Positions 9,279 through 17,972 of a stretch of DNA of 64,000 nt are shown here, in pieces. A program made the position numbers and the translations under genes. The notes beneath the pieces are model-generated. The model saw only the letters and a program-made list of their open reading frames with translations, had not been told where the DNA came from and made no database searches. The DNA comes from JAEUIX01 sp046156035 (GTDB taxonomy: Bacteria; Planctomycetota; Phycisphaerae; Phycisphaerales; UBA1924): NCBI GenBank assembly GCA_046156035.1, contig JBJXEW010000055.1:43389-107388 (forward strand), in the 5' to 3' direction. The stretch's first letter is position 1. Each line of letters begins with the position of its first letter.

Positions 9279-9485
9279 TTATTGCTCGTCTTTGGCGTCG
9301 CGCTTGATGTCCTGCGCGTGGGCCCGCGAGTACTGCTGGATGTCCTTGAACTGGCCGCCGGCGCTGCGCACCGCGTACAACTTCTTGCCCTTGCTGCTGC
9401 GCAGGGTGGTGCGGCGGACCTTCTTCTTGGTTTTCTTCGCCGCTTTCTTCGAGCCCTTCTTCTTTGCCTTCTTCTTCTTGGCCAT
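9279..9485 (-). CDS. Small lysine-rich histone-like protein
   Basis: 68 residues. The first half (MAKKKKAKKKGSKKAAKK and on to about residue 28) is almost purely Lys/Ala/Arg, like the tails of histone H1 or chlamydial Hc1. The second half KLYAVRSAGGQFKDIQQYSR is a conserved short module seen in small nucleoid-type proteins of planctomycetes (from memory). A nucleic-acid compaction role is likely but inferred. ATG 9485 has a clear TTGAGGAGTG leader, so it is a leadered, probably well-expressed gene. Confidence 0.8.
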   Translation of the reverse strand: MAKKKKAKKKGSKKAAKKTKKKVRRTTLRSSKGKKLYAVRSAGGQFKDIQQYSRAHAQDIKRDAKDEQ

Positions 9486-9553
9486 GGTGCACTCCTCAAT
9501 TGCGGCACGGAAGGTTCGCGGGCTGCGTCCCACCTGCCGGATCTGTGCACACG

Positions 9554-10585
9554 CTAGCAGGGGGAACCGGCCGCGGCAATCAGGGCTCGTTCCGCGGTTT
9601 CGATAGCGCACCCCCAGGAGAGCGTGATGCCGCTGCGCCCGTGCCCGTAGTTGTGCACCACCCGGCCGCCGTGCCGCTCCTGTGCTTCCAGCCGCACCAT
9701 CTCGCTCGATTCGCCGATCACGCGCGTGGGTCGGGCAGCGGCACGCACGTCCAGAACGGTTGTTCCCAGTTCGGCCCAGCGAGGGTGGCCGTCGGCACGC
9801 AGCAACTCGCGGCACCGGGCGATGATGCCGCGCGTCTGGGCCTCGCTGGCTTGGTCGCCGTCGACGCCCGGCTCGAAACTCCCCCCGAGCACCAGCCTGT
9901 CTGAGAACACGAAGACGTACGCCACCAGCCCCGGTCCTTCGCCGCGGTCGGGGGCATCATCGTGGATGCTGGCCGTCAGGCCCAGGTTGTTGGGCACGTG
10001 AACCACCTGCCCGCGTGAAGGATGCACCAACGTGTCGCTCGCCAAAGTCCGTGCGCCCAACCCTGCACAGTTCACCACGGCCGCAAAGCCTTCATCAAGG
10101 AGCGCGTCAAGGCTCTGAACGACGCGTGGCTGGATGCTCCCGCCCAGCGCCAGCACGCGGGCCCGCAGCCACGGCAGGTAGCGGTCGGTGTCGATCTGGG
10201 GGCGAAGGGTCGTCCGCGCGGCGTGCCAGCCCGGCGGGGTTGGCAATGCCCGCGCCGCCAGCAGGTCGTCCAGCCAGGGCGTGGTCCAGAACGGGCGCGA
10301 GAAGATCTCGCGCAACTCTCTGATCTCCATGCCCGCGGTGGGGTCCGTGCGGGCCAGGTGTGAGAACCGCTCGAACGAGGCCGTGCTCCACGCACGCAGC
10401 CTGTCGTTGTCGGCGCCGGGGTAGGGCGTGAACGCGGCGGGCGCCACACCCGACGCGGTGCGAGGCCCATCGGCGGCCCGTGCAGGGGCGAAGCCCACCA
10501 CCCGCGCACCCCGTTCCAGCAGGGCCACGGCCGTGGACAGCCCGGCCACACCCGCACCGACGACTGCGAACGAACGCTCCGCCAT
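9554..10585 (-). CDS. FAD-dependent oxidoreductase, D-amino-acid oxidase family
   Basis: 343 residues. The dinucleotide motif VVGAGVAGLSTAVALLERGA lies at 6-25. Segments GVAPAAFTPYP, VVNCAGLGARTL and the C-terminal GGRVVHNYGHGRSGITLSWG match D-amino-acid oxidase/D-aspartate oxidase, the last being the FAD-binding C-terminal signature with a conserved Arg. It would oxidatively deaminate D-amino acids to keto acids and H2O2 in the cytoplasm. H2O2-removing glutathione peroxidase is encoded divergently next to it. The start ATG 10585 has no Shine-Dalgarno but a TACGGT hexamer 6 bases before, suggesting a leaderless mRNA. Confidence 0.88.
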   Translation of the reverse strand: MAERSFAVVGAGVAGLSTAVALLERGARVVGFAPARAADGPRTASGVAPAAFTPYPGADNDRLRAWSTASFERFSHLARTDPTAGMEIRELREIFSRPFWTTPWLDDLLAARALPTPPGWHAARTTLRPQIDTDRYLPWLRARVLALGGSIQPRVVQSLDALLDEGFAAVVNCAGLGARTLASDTLVHPSRGQVVHVPNNLGLTASIHDDAPDRGEGPGLVAYVFVFSDRLVLGGSFEPGVDGDQASEAQTRGIIARCRELLRADGHPRWAELGTTVLDVRAAARPTRVIGESSEMVRLEAQERHGGRVVHNYGHGRSGITLSWGCAIETAERALIAAAGSPC

Positions 10586-10591
10586 GCCGCA

Positions 10592-10597
10592 ACCGTA
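10592..10597 (-). promoter_or_regulatory. -10 element TACGGT, leaderless type
   Basis: TACGGT, 6 bases before the ATG at 10585; no Shine-Dalgarno. Transcription would begin at or next to the start codon. Confidence 0.5.
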
Positions 10598-10712
10598 CAC
10601 CGGGCCAACGCCGCCGCGTCCGGACACCGTACGCGATCCTGCCGGCCGGCCCGCGGTGATGAATCGTGCCGCGCGACGCGATCGAAGGCAGGAGCCCTTG
10701 CCCCGTGGCTGA

Positions 10713-10718
10713 TACACT
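10713..10718 (+). promoter_or_regulatory. -10 element TACACT upstream of glutathione peroxidase gene
   Basis: TGATACACT gives a -10 hexamer TACACT; transcription would start near 10725, about 30 bases before ATG 10755, leaving room for the TTTGGAG Shine-Dalgarno. Confidence 0.35.
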
Positions 10719-10754
10719 CCGCCGGACCCCTACCCCACGCTTTGGAGCCACCCC

Positions 10755-11405
10755 ATGCCATGCTGCTGCACATCGACACGATTTGGCGGGTTTCTGGTGC
10801 TGGCCACGTCGGCCATTGCCGCGCTGGGCGTGATGATGCTCGAGCCGCCCGCCGAGAAGAAAGACGCACCGAAGCCGGGCGCAAAGCCTTCGGAGGCGGC
10901 CGCCGCGGCGGACGACCGCTATGTGCTGGGGTTCAAGATGAAGTCCATCGACGACAAGGACGTGGACCTCGCGGCCCAGTTCAAGGGCAAGGTGGTGATG
11001 GTGGTGAACGTGGCGAGCCGCTGCGGCTTCACCGGCCAGTACGAGGGCCTGGAGAAGCTGTATCAGGAGCGCAAGGACAAGGGGCTTGTGATCCTCGGGT
11101 TCCCCGCGAACAACTTCGGCGGGCAGGAGCCCGGCAGCAACGAGGAGATCGCCAAGTTCTGCCAGAGCAAGTACAACGTGACGTTCCCCATGTTCGCGAA
11201 GATCAGCGTGAAGGGCGACGATCAGCACCCGCTGTACAAGAAGATCGCAGCCCAGCCCGCGCCCGTCGGCGGTGAACCGAAATGGAACTTCACCAAGTTC
11301 CTTGTTGATCGCGCCGGCAACGTGGTGGCCCGGTTCGATTCGTCGGTGCGGCCCAACGACAAGGACATGCTGGCGAAGATCGACGAGTTGCTTGCGGCGA
11401 AGTGA
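10755..11405 (+). CDS. Glutathione peroxidase family thiol peroxidase, membrane-anchored or exported
   Basis: 216 residues, longer than the usual ~160 because of an N-terminal hydrophobic segment (about 11-29) and a Lys/Pro/Ala linker, so it is probably periplasmic or anchored. The catalytic tetrad is visible: Cys90 in NVASRCGFTGQY, Gln124 in FPANNFGGQEP, Trp177 and Asn178 in KWNFTKFLVDR. A cysteine replaces selenocysteine, as in most bacteria, where such enzymes usually use thioredoxin. CCC at 3-5 near the N-terminus is unusual. ATG 10755 has GGAG 8 bases upstream. It is divergent from the H2O2-producing oxidase gene. Confidence 0.92.
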   Translation: MPCCCTSTRFGGFLVLATSAIAALGVMMLEPPAEKKDAPKPGAKPSEAAAAADDRYVLGFKMKSIDDKDVDLAAQFKGKVVMVVNVASRCGFTGQYEGLEKLYQERKDKGLVILGFPANNFGGQEPGSNEEIAKFCQSKYNVTFPMFAKISVKGDDQHPLYKKIAAQPAPVGGEPKWNFTKFLVDRAGNVVARFDSSVRPNDKDMLAKIDELLAAK

Positions 11406-11456
11406 CCGGCGGGCGCTGACAGGACCGGAGTCTGGGGATTATCGCAAGGGAAGGCC

Positions 11457-12941
11457 ATGTCCAACCGAACGTTGTTGATTGCGCTCGCAGTGGTGCTGAC
11501 GCTCGCGGGCCTGACGGCGCTGGTGATCCGCTCCCAGTCTGTCGCGGCTGCGCGTGCGGTGGCCGTGGGCGAGCGGCTCCTCGATCTGTCCGTCGGCGAG
11601 GTCGCTGGCCTGAGCATCTCCGGCCTCGGGGCCGCGGAGCAGCGCATCGAGCGCGATGCCGAGCCCGGCTCATGGCGCCTGGTGTCGGGCACGGGCTCTG
11701 CGCAGCGGCGGTGGCCGCTCGACGCTGCGCGTGTGCAAGATGTGCTGCGCCTCCTCTGCGAGGTGAGAGCCACCGGGACGCCCTCCTCCGGCGCGGCCTT
11801 TGAGGGCGACGCGCTTACGCTCAATATCGAGCACGGCACATCTGCCAAGACCGGCGGCCCGACCTTGCTGCGGCTTTCCGGCAGGCGCATGGCCGGGAGT
11901 GTGCTGGCGGAGGTGCGTGCGCCGGCCCCTTCGACCAGCGGACCGGGGACCAACGCCGCACCCCGCACCGCCCTCGTGGCCGACGGCCTGCTCAACGTCT
12001 TCACCTCGCCCGGGCCGCGTGAGTGGCGCGACAGAGCCATCATGCCCTGGGCACCCGAGGCCGTGCGCGTGAGGCTGATCGGCGGCGGCACATCCGTGGC
12101 GCTCGCCAAGACCAGCGGCAAGTGGTCGCTCAGCGAACCGATCCAGTCTCCCGCCGATACCGGCGCTCTACTCAAGACCCTGGGAGCGTTGCAGCAGGTT
12201 TCCGTTGCCGCCTTCATGGACGATGCCCTGCCGGCCGCCGCGACACTGGGGTTTGATGCACCGCTGGCACGCGTGATCCTGGAGCGGGATCCGCCGACGT
12301 TCGGCGCCCCCGGCGCTGGCGCTGCTGCTCGGACAGACCGCCACGAATTGATCATCGGCCAGCCCGCCGATGCCAAAGGCACGAGCCTGTATGCCACGCT
12401 CGACGGCGGAACAACCGCCTTCACCGTCAGCGCGGAGCGCCTCGCCCAGATCGCCACTGACCCCGCCAGGTACGTTTCACCCACGGTCTCGCAGGCCCAA
12501 GGGGCCGATATCGGCGTGCTCCTCTTCCACCCGGCGGGCAAGGACGGAGCCAAGACCGACAGCGCGGCAACCCTGGGCGTGCGGCGCACGCTCGACGGCT
12601 GGGTCGAACTCCGCCCCGACGGAACGCAGGTGACCCAAGACCCCGCGCGGGCCAGCGTCATCAACAACATGATCGCGTTCCTGACCTCTATGCCGAGCAA
12701 GTCGGCCTCGCTGGATGAGCCCACAGGGTTTCAGCCCCTGGGCTCGCTCAAGATCATGGACGCCTCGGGCGGCACGATGGATGAGGTCGTCGTCGCCCGC
12801 TCCGTCGCGCCCGGCATCGTCATGCTCTCCGGGCGAGTCTACAGGGGCTTCGTGTCCATGCCCGAGTTTCTGCAGATCGCCCTGGGGCCCGTGGCGCCCC
12901 TGCCCAGCGCCTCCGCTGAGGCCACCGAGATCAACAAGTAG
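11457..12941 (+). CDS. DUF4340 domain protein
   Basis: 494 residues. One N-terminal membrane helix (about 5-25, TLLIALAVVLTLAGLTALVI) anchors a large exported region. Residues about 40-100 with DLSVGEVAGLSISG and SWRLVSGTGSAQRRWPLDAA, and the repeated pattern of WxL...P.D.......L.tL, are typical of DUF4340. Members normally follow GldG-like genes in ABC exporter operons; here the gene stands alone, 9 kb from such an operon. Start ATG 11457 is preceded by AAGGGAAGG. Convergent with kdsB, 3 bases between stops. Function unknown. Confidence 0.78.
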   Translation: MSNRTLLIALAVVLTLAGLTALVIRSQSVAAARAVAVGERLLDLSVGEVAGLSISGLGAAEQRIERDAEPGSWRLVSGTGSAQRRWPLDAARVQDVLRLLCEVRATGTPSSGAAFEGDALTLNIEHGTSAKTGGPTLLRLSGRRMAGSVLAEVRAPAPSTSGPGTNAAPRTALVADGLLNVFTSPGPREWRDRAIMPWAPEAVRVRLIGGGTSVALAKTSGKWSLSEPIQSPADTGALLKTLGALQQVSVAAFMDDALPAAATLGFDAPLARVILERDPPTFGAPGAGAAARTDRHELIIGQPADAKGTSLYATLDGGTTAFTVSAERLAQIATDPARYVSPTVSQAQGADIGVLLFHPAGKDGAKTDSAATLGVRRTLDGWVELRPDGTQVTQDPARASVINNMIAFLTSMPSKSASLDEPTGFQPLGSLKIMDASGGTMDEVVVARSVAPGIVMLSGRVYRGFVSMPEFLQIALGPVAPLPSASAEATEINK

Positions 12942-12944
12942 CGA

Positions 12945-13727
12945 TCAGACTCCCCGCGCGGCTTGCCCACCGCCGTCACCGGCTCGCCAGCGAGCCACGA
13001 ACGCCGCGTACTGCTCCGGCGTGTCGATCCCCGCGTGCGCGGCGGGCACGACAGCCACCGCAATCGCGTGCCCGTGCTCCAGCACACGCAGTTGCTCCAG
13101 GCGCTCGGCCCGCTCGCAGGGCGTGGCCGGCAGCGCGATGTACGTTTTCAGGAAGCCCACGCGATAGGCGTACACACCCACATGCCGAAGCGCGGGCGTG
13201 CCCGCGTGCATCCCCGCCCCGTCGCGGTCGTGGGGGATCAGCGCTCGCGAAAAGTACAAGGCGTGGCCGTCGAGCGTGCGCACCACCTTCACGATGTTGG
13301 GGTCGGCCGCGCTCTCGCCCGGCGCAAACGGCGCGGCGGCCGTGCCCACGGCGGCCCGCCGAGACTCCACCAGCGCCGCCACGGCCGCGTCGATCACCGC
13401 CCCGGGCATCTCCGGCTCGTCGCCCTGCGCGTTCACGATGATCTCATCGTCGGCAAGGCCGAGCGCGGCCGCGGCTTCGGCCAGGCGGCTCGTGCCGTTG
13501 GGGTGGTCTTCGCGCGTCATCACCACCGTTGTGCCGAAGGGCCGCAGGGCATCGGCGATGCGGGCATGGTCCGCGGCGACGACCACGCGCCCGGCGCACG
13601 CTGCCCGTGCCGCGCCCTCTGCCACGTGCTGCACGAGGGGCTTGCCGGTCTGGGCCGCCAGAACCTTCTCGGGAAAGCGCGTCGAGGCGAGGCGTGCCGG
13701 GATCACGATCGTCGCCTTGGTGGTCAT
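12945..13727 (-). CDS. kdsB: 3-deoxy-manno-octulosonate cytidylyltransferase
   Basis: 260 residues, usual length about 250. Activates Kdo with CTP to CMP-Kdo for lipopolysaccharide-type glycolipid. The start IPARLASTRFPEKVL (signature of the family), VVVAADHARI, MTREDHPNGTSRLAEAA and NAQGDEPEMPG are all conserved, the last holding a Mg-binding aspartate. ATG 13727 is preferred over an ATG 12 bases earlier because family members start with TK-IVIPARL. It follows the TPR gene by 44 bases in the same direction and may be co-transcribed with it. Its presence argues for a Gram-negative-type outer membrane. Confidence 0.93.
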   Translation of the reverse strand: MTTKATIVIPARLASTRFPEKVLAAQTGKPLVQHVAEGAARAACAGRVVVAADHARIADALRPFGTTVVMTREDHPNGTSRLAEAAAALGLADDEIIVNAQGDEPEMPGAVIDAAVAALVESRRAAVGTAAAPFAPGESAADPNIVKVVRTLDGHALYFSRALIPHDRDGAGMHAGTPALRHVGVYAYRVGFLKTYIALPATPCERAERLEQLRVLEHGHAIAVAVVPAAHAGIDTPEQYAAFVARWRAGDGGGQAARGV

Positions 13728-13771
13728 GGCGGTGTGCATCCACGGCGCGAGAGCGAGCCACGGTCAGCGGC

Positions 13772-15268
13772 TCAACCCGCCGGGGAGTGGGGGGGGGCGG
13801 GCTGCTTGAGTTGCGCCACGAGCGCCTTGATCTGATCCCGGCGCGTGCGGATGTCCTTGAAGCCCATCTGGTGGACGGCGATGGCGGAGGCGAGTTTGTA
13901 GGCCTCTTCCGCCGCGGCCAGGTCGTGGCTGTCCTTGCCGCGCTCTTGCAGAGCACACAGAAGGCCGTAGCGCAGTTCCAGGCCCGCGGCGTCGTTGGGG
14001 TCGGTGTAGCCCTCGAGCGCGGTCCGGAAGGTCTCGATCGCCTCGTCGTGCCAGCCGATCGCGGCGAAACTGCGGCCCAGGTAACTCATCACGGTGTTCT
14101 TGTTGCGGCCGTCGGTCTTGGCCAACTGGAAGAGTTCGATGGCCTCGTTGAACCGGCCCGCCTCGAACATGCGGCGGCCCAGTTCGTTCTTGATGCCCAG
14201 GTCCGTCGGATAGGCGGTGGCGCGTGCCTGATACTCGTCGATCTCGAGGGCCGCAAAGGCCTTCGTCGCCGCGGCGAGGGCGGCCTTGGCGGTCTCGTCG
14301 GCGGGGTTGGCATCGACGGCCGTTTGCAGCGGACGCATCGCGCGCCTGGCCTGGCGGATGCGGATATCGCCCGCCACCATGCGGAAGCGGAACTCCTGCG
14401 TCTCGGTGAAGGCCTTGGTGAGCACTTCGATGGCCTTGGACTCGTCGTCGGGCGTGCCCCGGTCGAGCAGGGCCTTGGCGTAGCGGTGCACGCTGGGCTT
14501 GTCGGCGGGGTTGGCCTCGTACTCGGCCTTGGTCACCTCCACCACACGCTCGACCGTGCTGGTGTTCTTGGACATCCGGTCCTGATCGTCAAGGTTGCGC
14601 TGCTTGTCCGCATCGCGGATGTTGGCGCGGAAGCCGCCCTCCTGCCCGGACTGCTCGAACCCGCCGGTGCTCATGGTGGACTGCGCGGCCAGATTGCGCA
14701 CGAAGCCCGCCAGTTGCGCATCCGAAGGGTCGAGTTTCAGGGCCTGCTCGGCGGCCTTGGCGGCCAGGTCGTATCGACCGCACTTCTCGAACACATCGGC
14801 CATGGAGAGATAATCGTTCTTTCGCTGCTTGGGGGCCTTGATGACCAGCGCGAAGGCCTGCGGCCCCATGAACGCCGCGGGTTCCTTCAGGCCCAGTTTT
14901 GCCGCCCACTCCACCGTGCCAATGGCGTGCTCGGTGTTGGCCTGATCGCACGACCACTCGAGCAGTTCACGCAGGTACTTGTCCAGGTCGGTCTTGCCGC
15001 TGGTGGCCGAGATCATGTCCTTGCTGGGGGCCTTGCCGTACTCGGACGCCGCGCGGAAGAAGGCCTTGAGCGAGTCCACGTTCGTCGGGTCCAGTCGCAG
15101 GCCCGAGAGCCAGCAGGCCATCGCGTATTCGTGGTTGCCGGTGTCCTGAACCGTGCGCGCCCGCTCGAACCACGAGCGGGCCTTCTCGGGCGAGAAGGAG
15201 AGCGGGCCTTGGGCCTCCTTCTTGGCCTCGCCGGGAGCGTCTTTCTTTCCCCAACCGAAGATCGCCAA
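13772..15268 (-). CDS. Cytoplasmic TPR-repeat protein
   Basis: 498 residues with no signal peptide or membrane helix. Tetratricopeptide-like repeats are clear at about 32-75 (ARTVQDTGNHEYAMACWLSG), 165-200 (MADVFEKCGRYDLAAKAAEQ) and 375-420 (ELGRRMFEAGRFNEAIELFQ, then LGRSFAAIGWHDEAIETFRT). Acts presumably as a protein-interaction scaffold; partner unknown. The start is TTG 15268 behind AGGGAG, giving the natural N-terminus (M)AIFGWGKKDAP. It lies between the pyruvate dehydrogenase genes and kdsB on the same strand, 72 bases after the E2 stop. Confidence 0.85.
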   Translation of the reverse strand: MAIFGWGKKDAPGEAKKEAQGPLSFSPEKARSWFERARTVQDTGNHEYAMACWLSGLRLDPTNVDSLKAFFRAASEYGKAPSKDMISATSGKTDLDKYLRELLEWSCDQANTEHAIGTVEWAAKLGLKEPAAFMGPQAFALVIKAPKQRKNDYLSMADVFEKCGRYDLAAKAAEQALKLDPSDAQLAGFVRNLAAQSTMSTGGFEQSGQEGGFRANIRDADKQRNLDDQDRMSKNTSTVERVVEVTKAEYEANPADKPSVHRYAKALLDRGTPDDESKAIEVLTKAFTETQEFRFRMVAGDIRIRQARRAMRPLQTAVDANPADETAKAALAAATKAFAALEIDEYQARATAYPTDLGIKNELGRRMFEAGRFNEAIELFQLAKTDGRNKNTVMSYLGRSFAAIGWHDEAIETFRTALEGYTDPNDAAGLELRYGLLCALQERGKDSHDLAAAEEAYKLASAIAVHQMGFKDIRTRRDQIKALVAQLKQPAPPHSPAG

Positions 15269-15340
15269 GTCCGTGCTCCCTTCTCAACGACGAGCGTGCC
15301 GCCGATACCGCGGCAATGGTAGTAGCAAACGCGGCGCGGC

Positions 15341-16672
15341 TCACACCAGCAAACTCGCGGGCTTCTCCAGCATCCCCTTCACGCTGGCCAGATACTGCGC
15401 GGCCATGGCCCCGTCCACAATGCGGTGGTCGCTCGACATGGTCATCTGCATCTCGTGGCCCACCACGATCGCGTCTTTGCCGTCAATCGTCTCGACCACG
15501 GGCTTCTTCACGGCCGCGCCGACGGCGAGGATGGCCGCGTTGGGCGGGTTGATGATCGCCGTGAAGTGCTCGACCCCGAACATGCCCAGGTTGGAGATGG
15601 TGAACGTGCTGTCGCTCATTTCTTCAATAGTCAGGCCCTTGGTGCGGGCCTTCTCGGCCAGGGCCTTGGTCTGCTGAGAGATGAGGCGCAGGCCGAGTTG
15701 GTCGGCGTTGCGGATCGTGGCCACCACGAGGCCCCCGCCACGCTCCTCGGGCAGGGAGATGGCCACGCCGACGTTCACCGCGGGCAGCACCTCCACGCTC
15801 GTGCCCCCGCTGCCCCAGCGGCTGTTGACGAAGGGGTGCTGGTGCATGGCCAGAGCGCACGCGCGAACCAGAAAATCGTTCACGCTCAGTTTCACCCCCT
15901 GCGCCGCGAGTTGATCGTTCAACTGTGTGCGGAGGGCCAGCAGTGCATCCATCCGGACGCTCACCGTCACCTGGTAGTGGGGGATCGTCGCCTTGCTCTC
16001 AACCAACCGCTTGGCGATCGTCTGCCGCATGTTGGAGAGGGGCACCACGCGCCCCTGCAAGGGCGCGGTCGAGTGCGTGAATGCAGAGCCGGGCACCACC
16101 GCCGCGGCGGAGGGGCTGGAGGGCGTGAGTTTGGCGGGTGGCTTGCTCACGGCGGGTTGGGGTGATGCCGCGCCAGCGACCCCTGCGCCGCCGGAGACGA
16201 ACGTCTCCACATCCTTGCGCACGATGCGGCCGGATGGGCCTGTGCCTTGAACCGTCTTGAGATCGATGCCGGTTTCGCCCGCGATCTTGCGGGCGAGGGG
16301 CGAAGCGAAGACACGCTCGGGGCTGCCGTTGGCTTGCGCTACGGGTACCGCTTGGGTGATGGCGGCAGATTTCGCGGGTGCGCTTGCTGCGGCCGTGGCT
16401 TGCGCACCCTTGGCGGTGCTTGCCGGAACAACCTCGCCGCCCTCCCACTTAAGGATGAGCGTGCCCACGGGCACCGACTGGCCTTCGTTCACGGCGAGTT
16501 CCCCAACTGTGCCGTCGTCGAACGTCTGGAGTTCCATCGTGGCCTTGTCGGTCTCGATGTCGGCCACGACATCGCCGGACCGCACCTTCTGGCCCGGCTT
16601 CACGTGCCACTTCACAATGGTGCCGACCTCCATGGTGTCGGAGAGCCGCGGCATGGACAGGTTCTTCGCCAC
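15341..16672 (-). CDS. pdhC: Pyruvate dehydrogenase E2 (dihydrolipoamide acetyltransferase)
   Basis: 443 residues. One lipoyl domain (1-78) with the lipoylated Lys43 in ETDKATMEL, an Ala/Pro linker, the peripheral-subunit-binding domain (about 120-157, RVFASPLARKIAGETGIDLK) and the catalytic domain, with His416 and Asp420 in SSDHRIVDG. It transfers acetyl groups to CoA in the core of the complex. The start is GTG 16672, directly abutting the E1-beta stop (TGAGTG) with GGGAGG upstream, so the two genes are tightly coupled. GTG gives the family N-terminus MAKNLSMPRLSDTME. An E2 of the branched-chain complex is less likely given the sequence. Confidence 0.94.
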   Translation of the reverse strand: MAKNLSMPRLSDTMEVGTIVKWHVKPGQKVRSGDVVADIETDKATMELQTFDDGTVGELAVNEGQSVPVGTLILKWEGGEVVPASTAKGAQATAAASAPAKSAAITQAVPVAQANGSPERVFASPLARKIAGETGIDLKTVQGTGPSGRIVRKDVETFVSGGAGVAGAASPQPAVSKPPAKLTPSSPSAAAVVPGSAFTHSTAPLQGRVVPLSNMRQTIAKRLVESKATIPHYQVTVSVRMDALLALRTQLNDQLAAQGVKLSVNDFLVRACALAMHQHPFVNSRWGSGGTSVEVLPAVNVGVAISLPEERGGGLVVATIRNADQLGLRLISQQTKALAEKARTKGLTIEEMSDSTFTISNLGMFGVEHFTAIINPPNAAILAVGAAVKKPVVETIDGKDAIVVGHEMQMTMSSDHRIVDGAMAAQYLASVKGMLEKPASLLV

Positions 16673-17671
16673 TCAAAGCCTCCCGAGCGAGGCTTTGACC
16701 GCGCCCATGATCTTGCCCTTGTGCGGCAGATACTCCGCCTCCAGACTCTTGGCGTAGGGGCTCGGCACATCGTCGGAGTTCACGCGCAGCGGTTGATGAT
16801 CGAGGTAGTCGAAGGCCCTCTCGCAGACCTGCGTGATCACCTCGCTCGCCACGCTGGCGAAGGGCCAGCACTGGTCCACCACCACGATGCGGCCGGTCTT
16901 CTTCAAACTCCGCACGATCGCGGGCGTGTCCAGGGGCTTGATCGTGCGCATGTCGAGCACGTCGATGCTGATGCCCTCCTTGGCGAGTTCATCCGCGGCC
17001 TCCATGCAGAAGTTGACGGGCCGTCCGAACGACACCACCGTGCAATCCGCGGCCTGATCCCACTGGCCGCGGCGGAGTTCCGCCTGGCCGAAGGGGATGG
17101 TGTACTCCTCCTCGGGCACATCGCCCTTGTCGCTGAGCATGCGCTCGCTCTCAAGGAAGAAGGTCGGGTCGTCGTCGCGGATCGCAGTCTTGAGCAGGCC
17201 CTTGGCGTCGTAGGGGCAACTCGGGATGGCGATCTTCATGCCCGGCACGTTCGAGTACAGGGCCTCGACGGTCCACGAGTGCGTGGAGCCGAGTTGGCCG
17301 CCCGCGCCGTTGTTGCCCCGGAACACCACCGGGCAGCCCCACTGGCCGCCAGACATGTAGAGCATCTTGGGGACGTTGTTGAGCAACTGGTCCGCGGCCA
17401 CAAGGCTGAAGGACCAACTCATGAACTCGATGATGGGGCGCAGGCCGTACATCGCCGCGCCGACGGCGAGGCCCGCGAAGCCGTTCTCGCTGATGGGCGC
17501 GTCGATGATGCGCTTGGGGCCGAACTCGTCGAGCATGCCCTGCGAAATCTTGTATGCGCCGTTGTACTGGGCCACCTCCTCGCCCATGAGGAAGATGCGC
17601 TTGTCGCGCCGCATCTCCTCGGCCATCGCTTCCCGAAGGGCCTCACGGAACTGGATCTGGCGTGTGGTCAT
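16673..17671 (-). CDS. pdhB: Pyruvate dehydrogenase E1 component, beta subunit
   Basis: 332 residues. Transketolase-like pyrimidine-binding domain in the first half, with MGEEVAQYNGAYKISQGML, the conserved ISENGFAGLAVGAAMYG and FMSWSFSLVAADQ; C-terminal transketolase domain with VVDQCWPFASVASEV. Together with an alpha subunit it decarboxylates pyruvate using thiamine diphosphate. The alpha subunit gene is not next to it in this window. ATG 17671 gives MTTRQIQFREALREAMAEEM, the expected N-terminus; longer upstream reading is non-homologous. First gene of a possible pdhB-pdhC-TPR-kdsB unit. Confidence 0.94.
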   Translation of the reverse strand: MTTRQIQFREALREAMAEEMRRDKRIFLMGEEVAQYNGAYKISQGMLDEFGPKRIIDAPISENGFAGLAVGAAMYGLRPIIEFMSWSFSLVAADQLLNNVPKMLYMSGGQWGCPVVFRGNNGAGGQLGSTHSWTVEALYSNVPGMKIAIPSCPYDAKGLLKTAIRDDDPTFFLESERMLSDKGDVPEEEYTIPFGQAELRRGQWDQAADCTVVSFGRPVNFCMEAADELAKEGISIDVLDMRTIKPLDTPAIVRSLKKTGRIVVVDQCWPFASVASEVITQVCERAFDYLDHQPLRVNSDDVPSPYAKSLEAEYLPHKGKIMGAVKASLGRL

Positions 17672-17972
17672 GGCGTGCCGGCAGGGGGGACAGGCTGAAT
17701 GAGGGGGGCGGACAGGGCTGCGTGGCGTGTCGCCGGGCGCACCCAACCCCCCCACAGGGCGGATGTTACGCGCACGATGGCGGCTTGTCCGCCGCGCAGG
17801 TTTCGCAGCGGAGGTCGGGTCAGGGCACCCCCTGATTTGGTTACTGCGGGATTCGTAATCTGCGGTAATTTCCCCCATCCATCGAGCAGGCCCGAGAAAA
17901 TGAGGTATCCTGCCGTCGTCCGGTCGCGTGGGCATTGTGCGCCGCCGCGGCCGCGAAATTGAGGAGAGAGCC
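17672..17972. other. Intergenic region between pdhB and a secreted-protein gene
   Basis: 301 bases between divergent genes without a credible coding frame. Towards the plus-strand gene it holds TATCCT at 17906-17911, a plausible -10 element (start near 17918), and the GAGGAGAG Shine-Dalgarno at 17961-17968. I see no clear promoter for pdhB. Confidence 0.4.
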
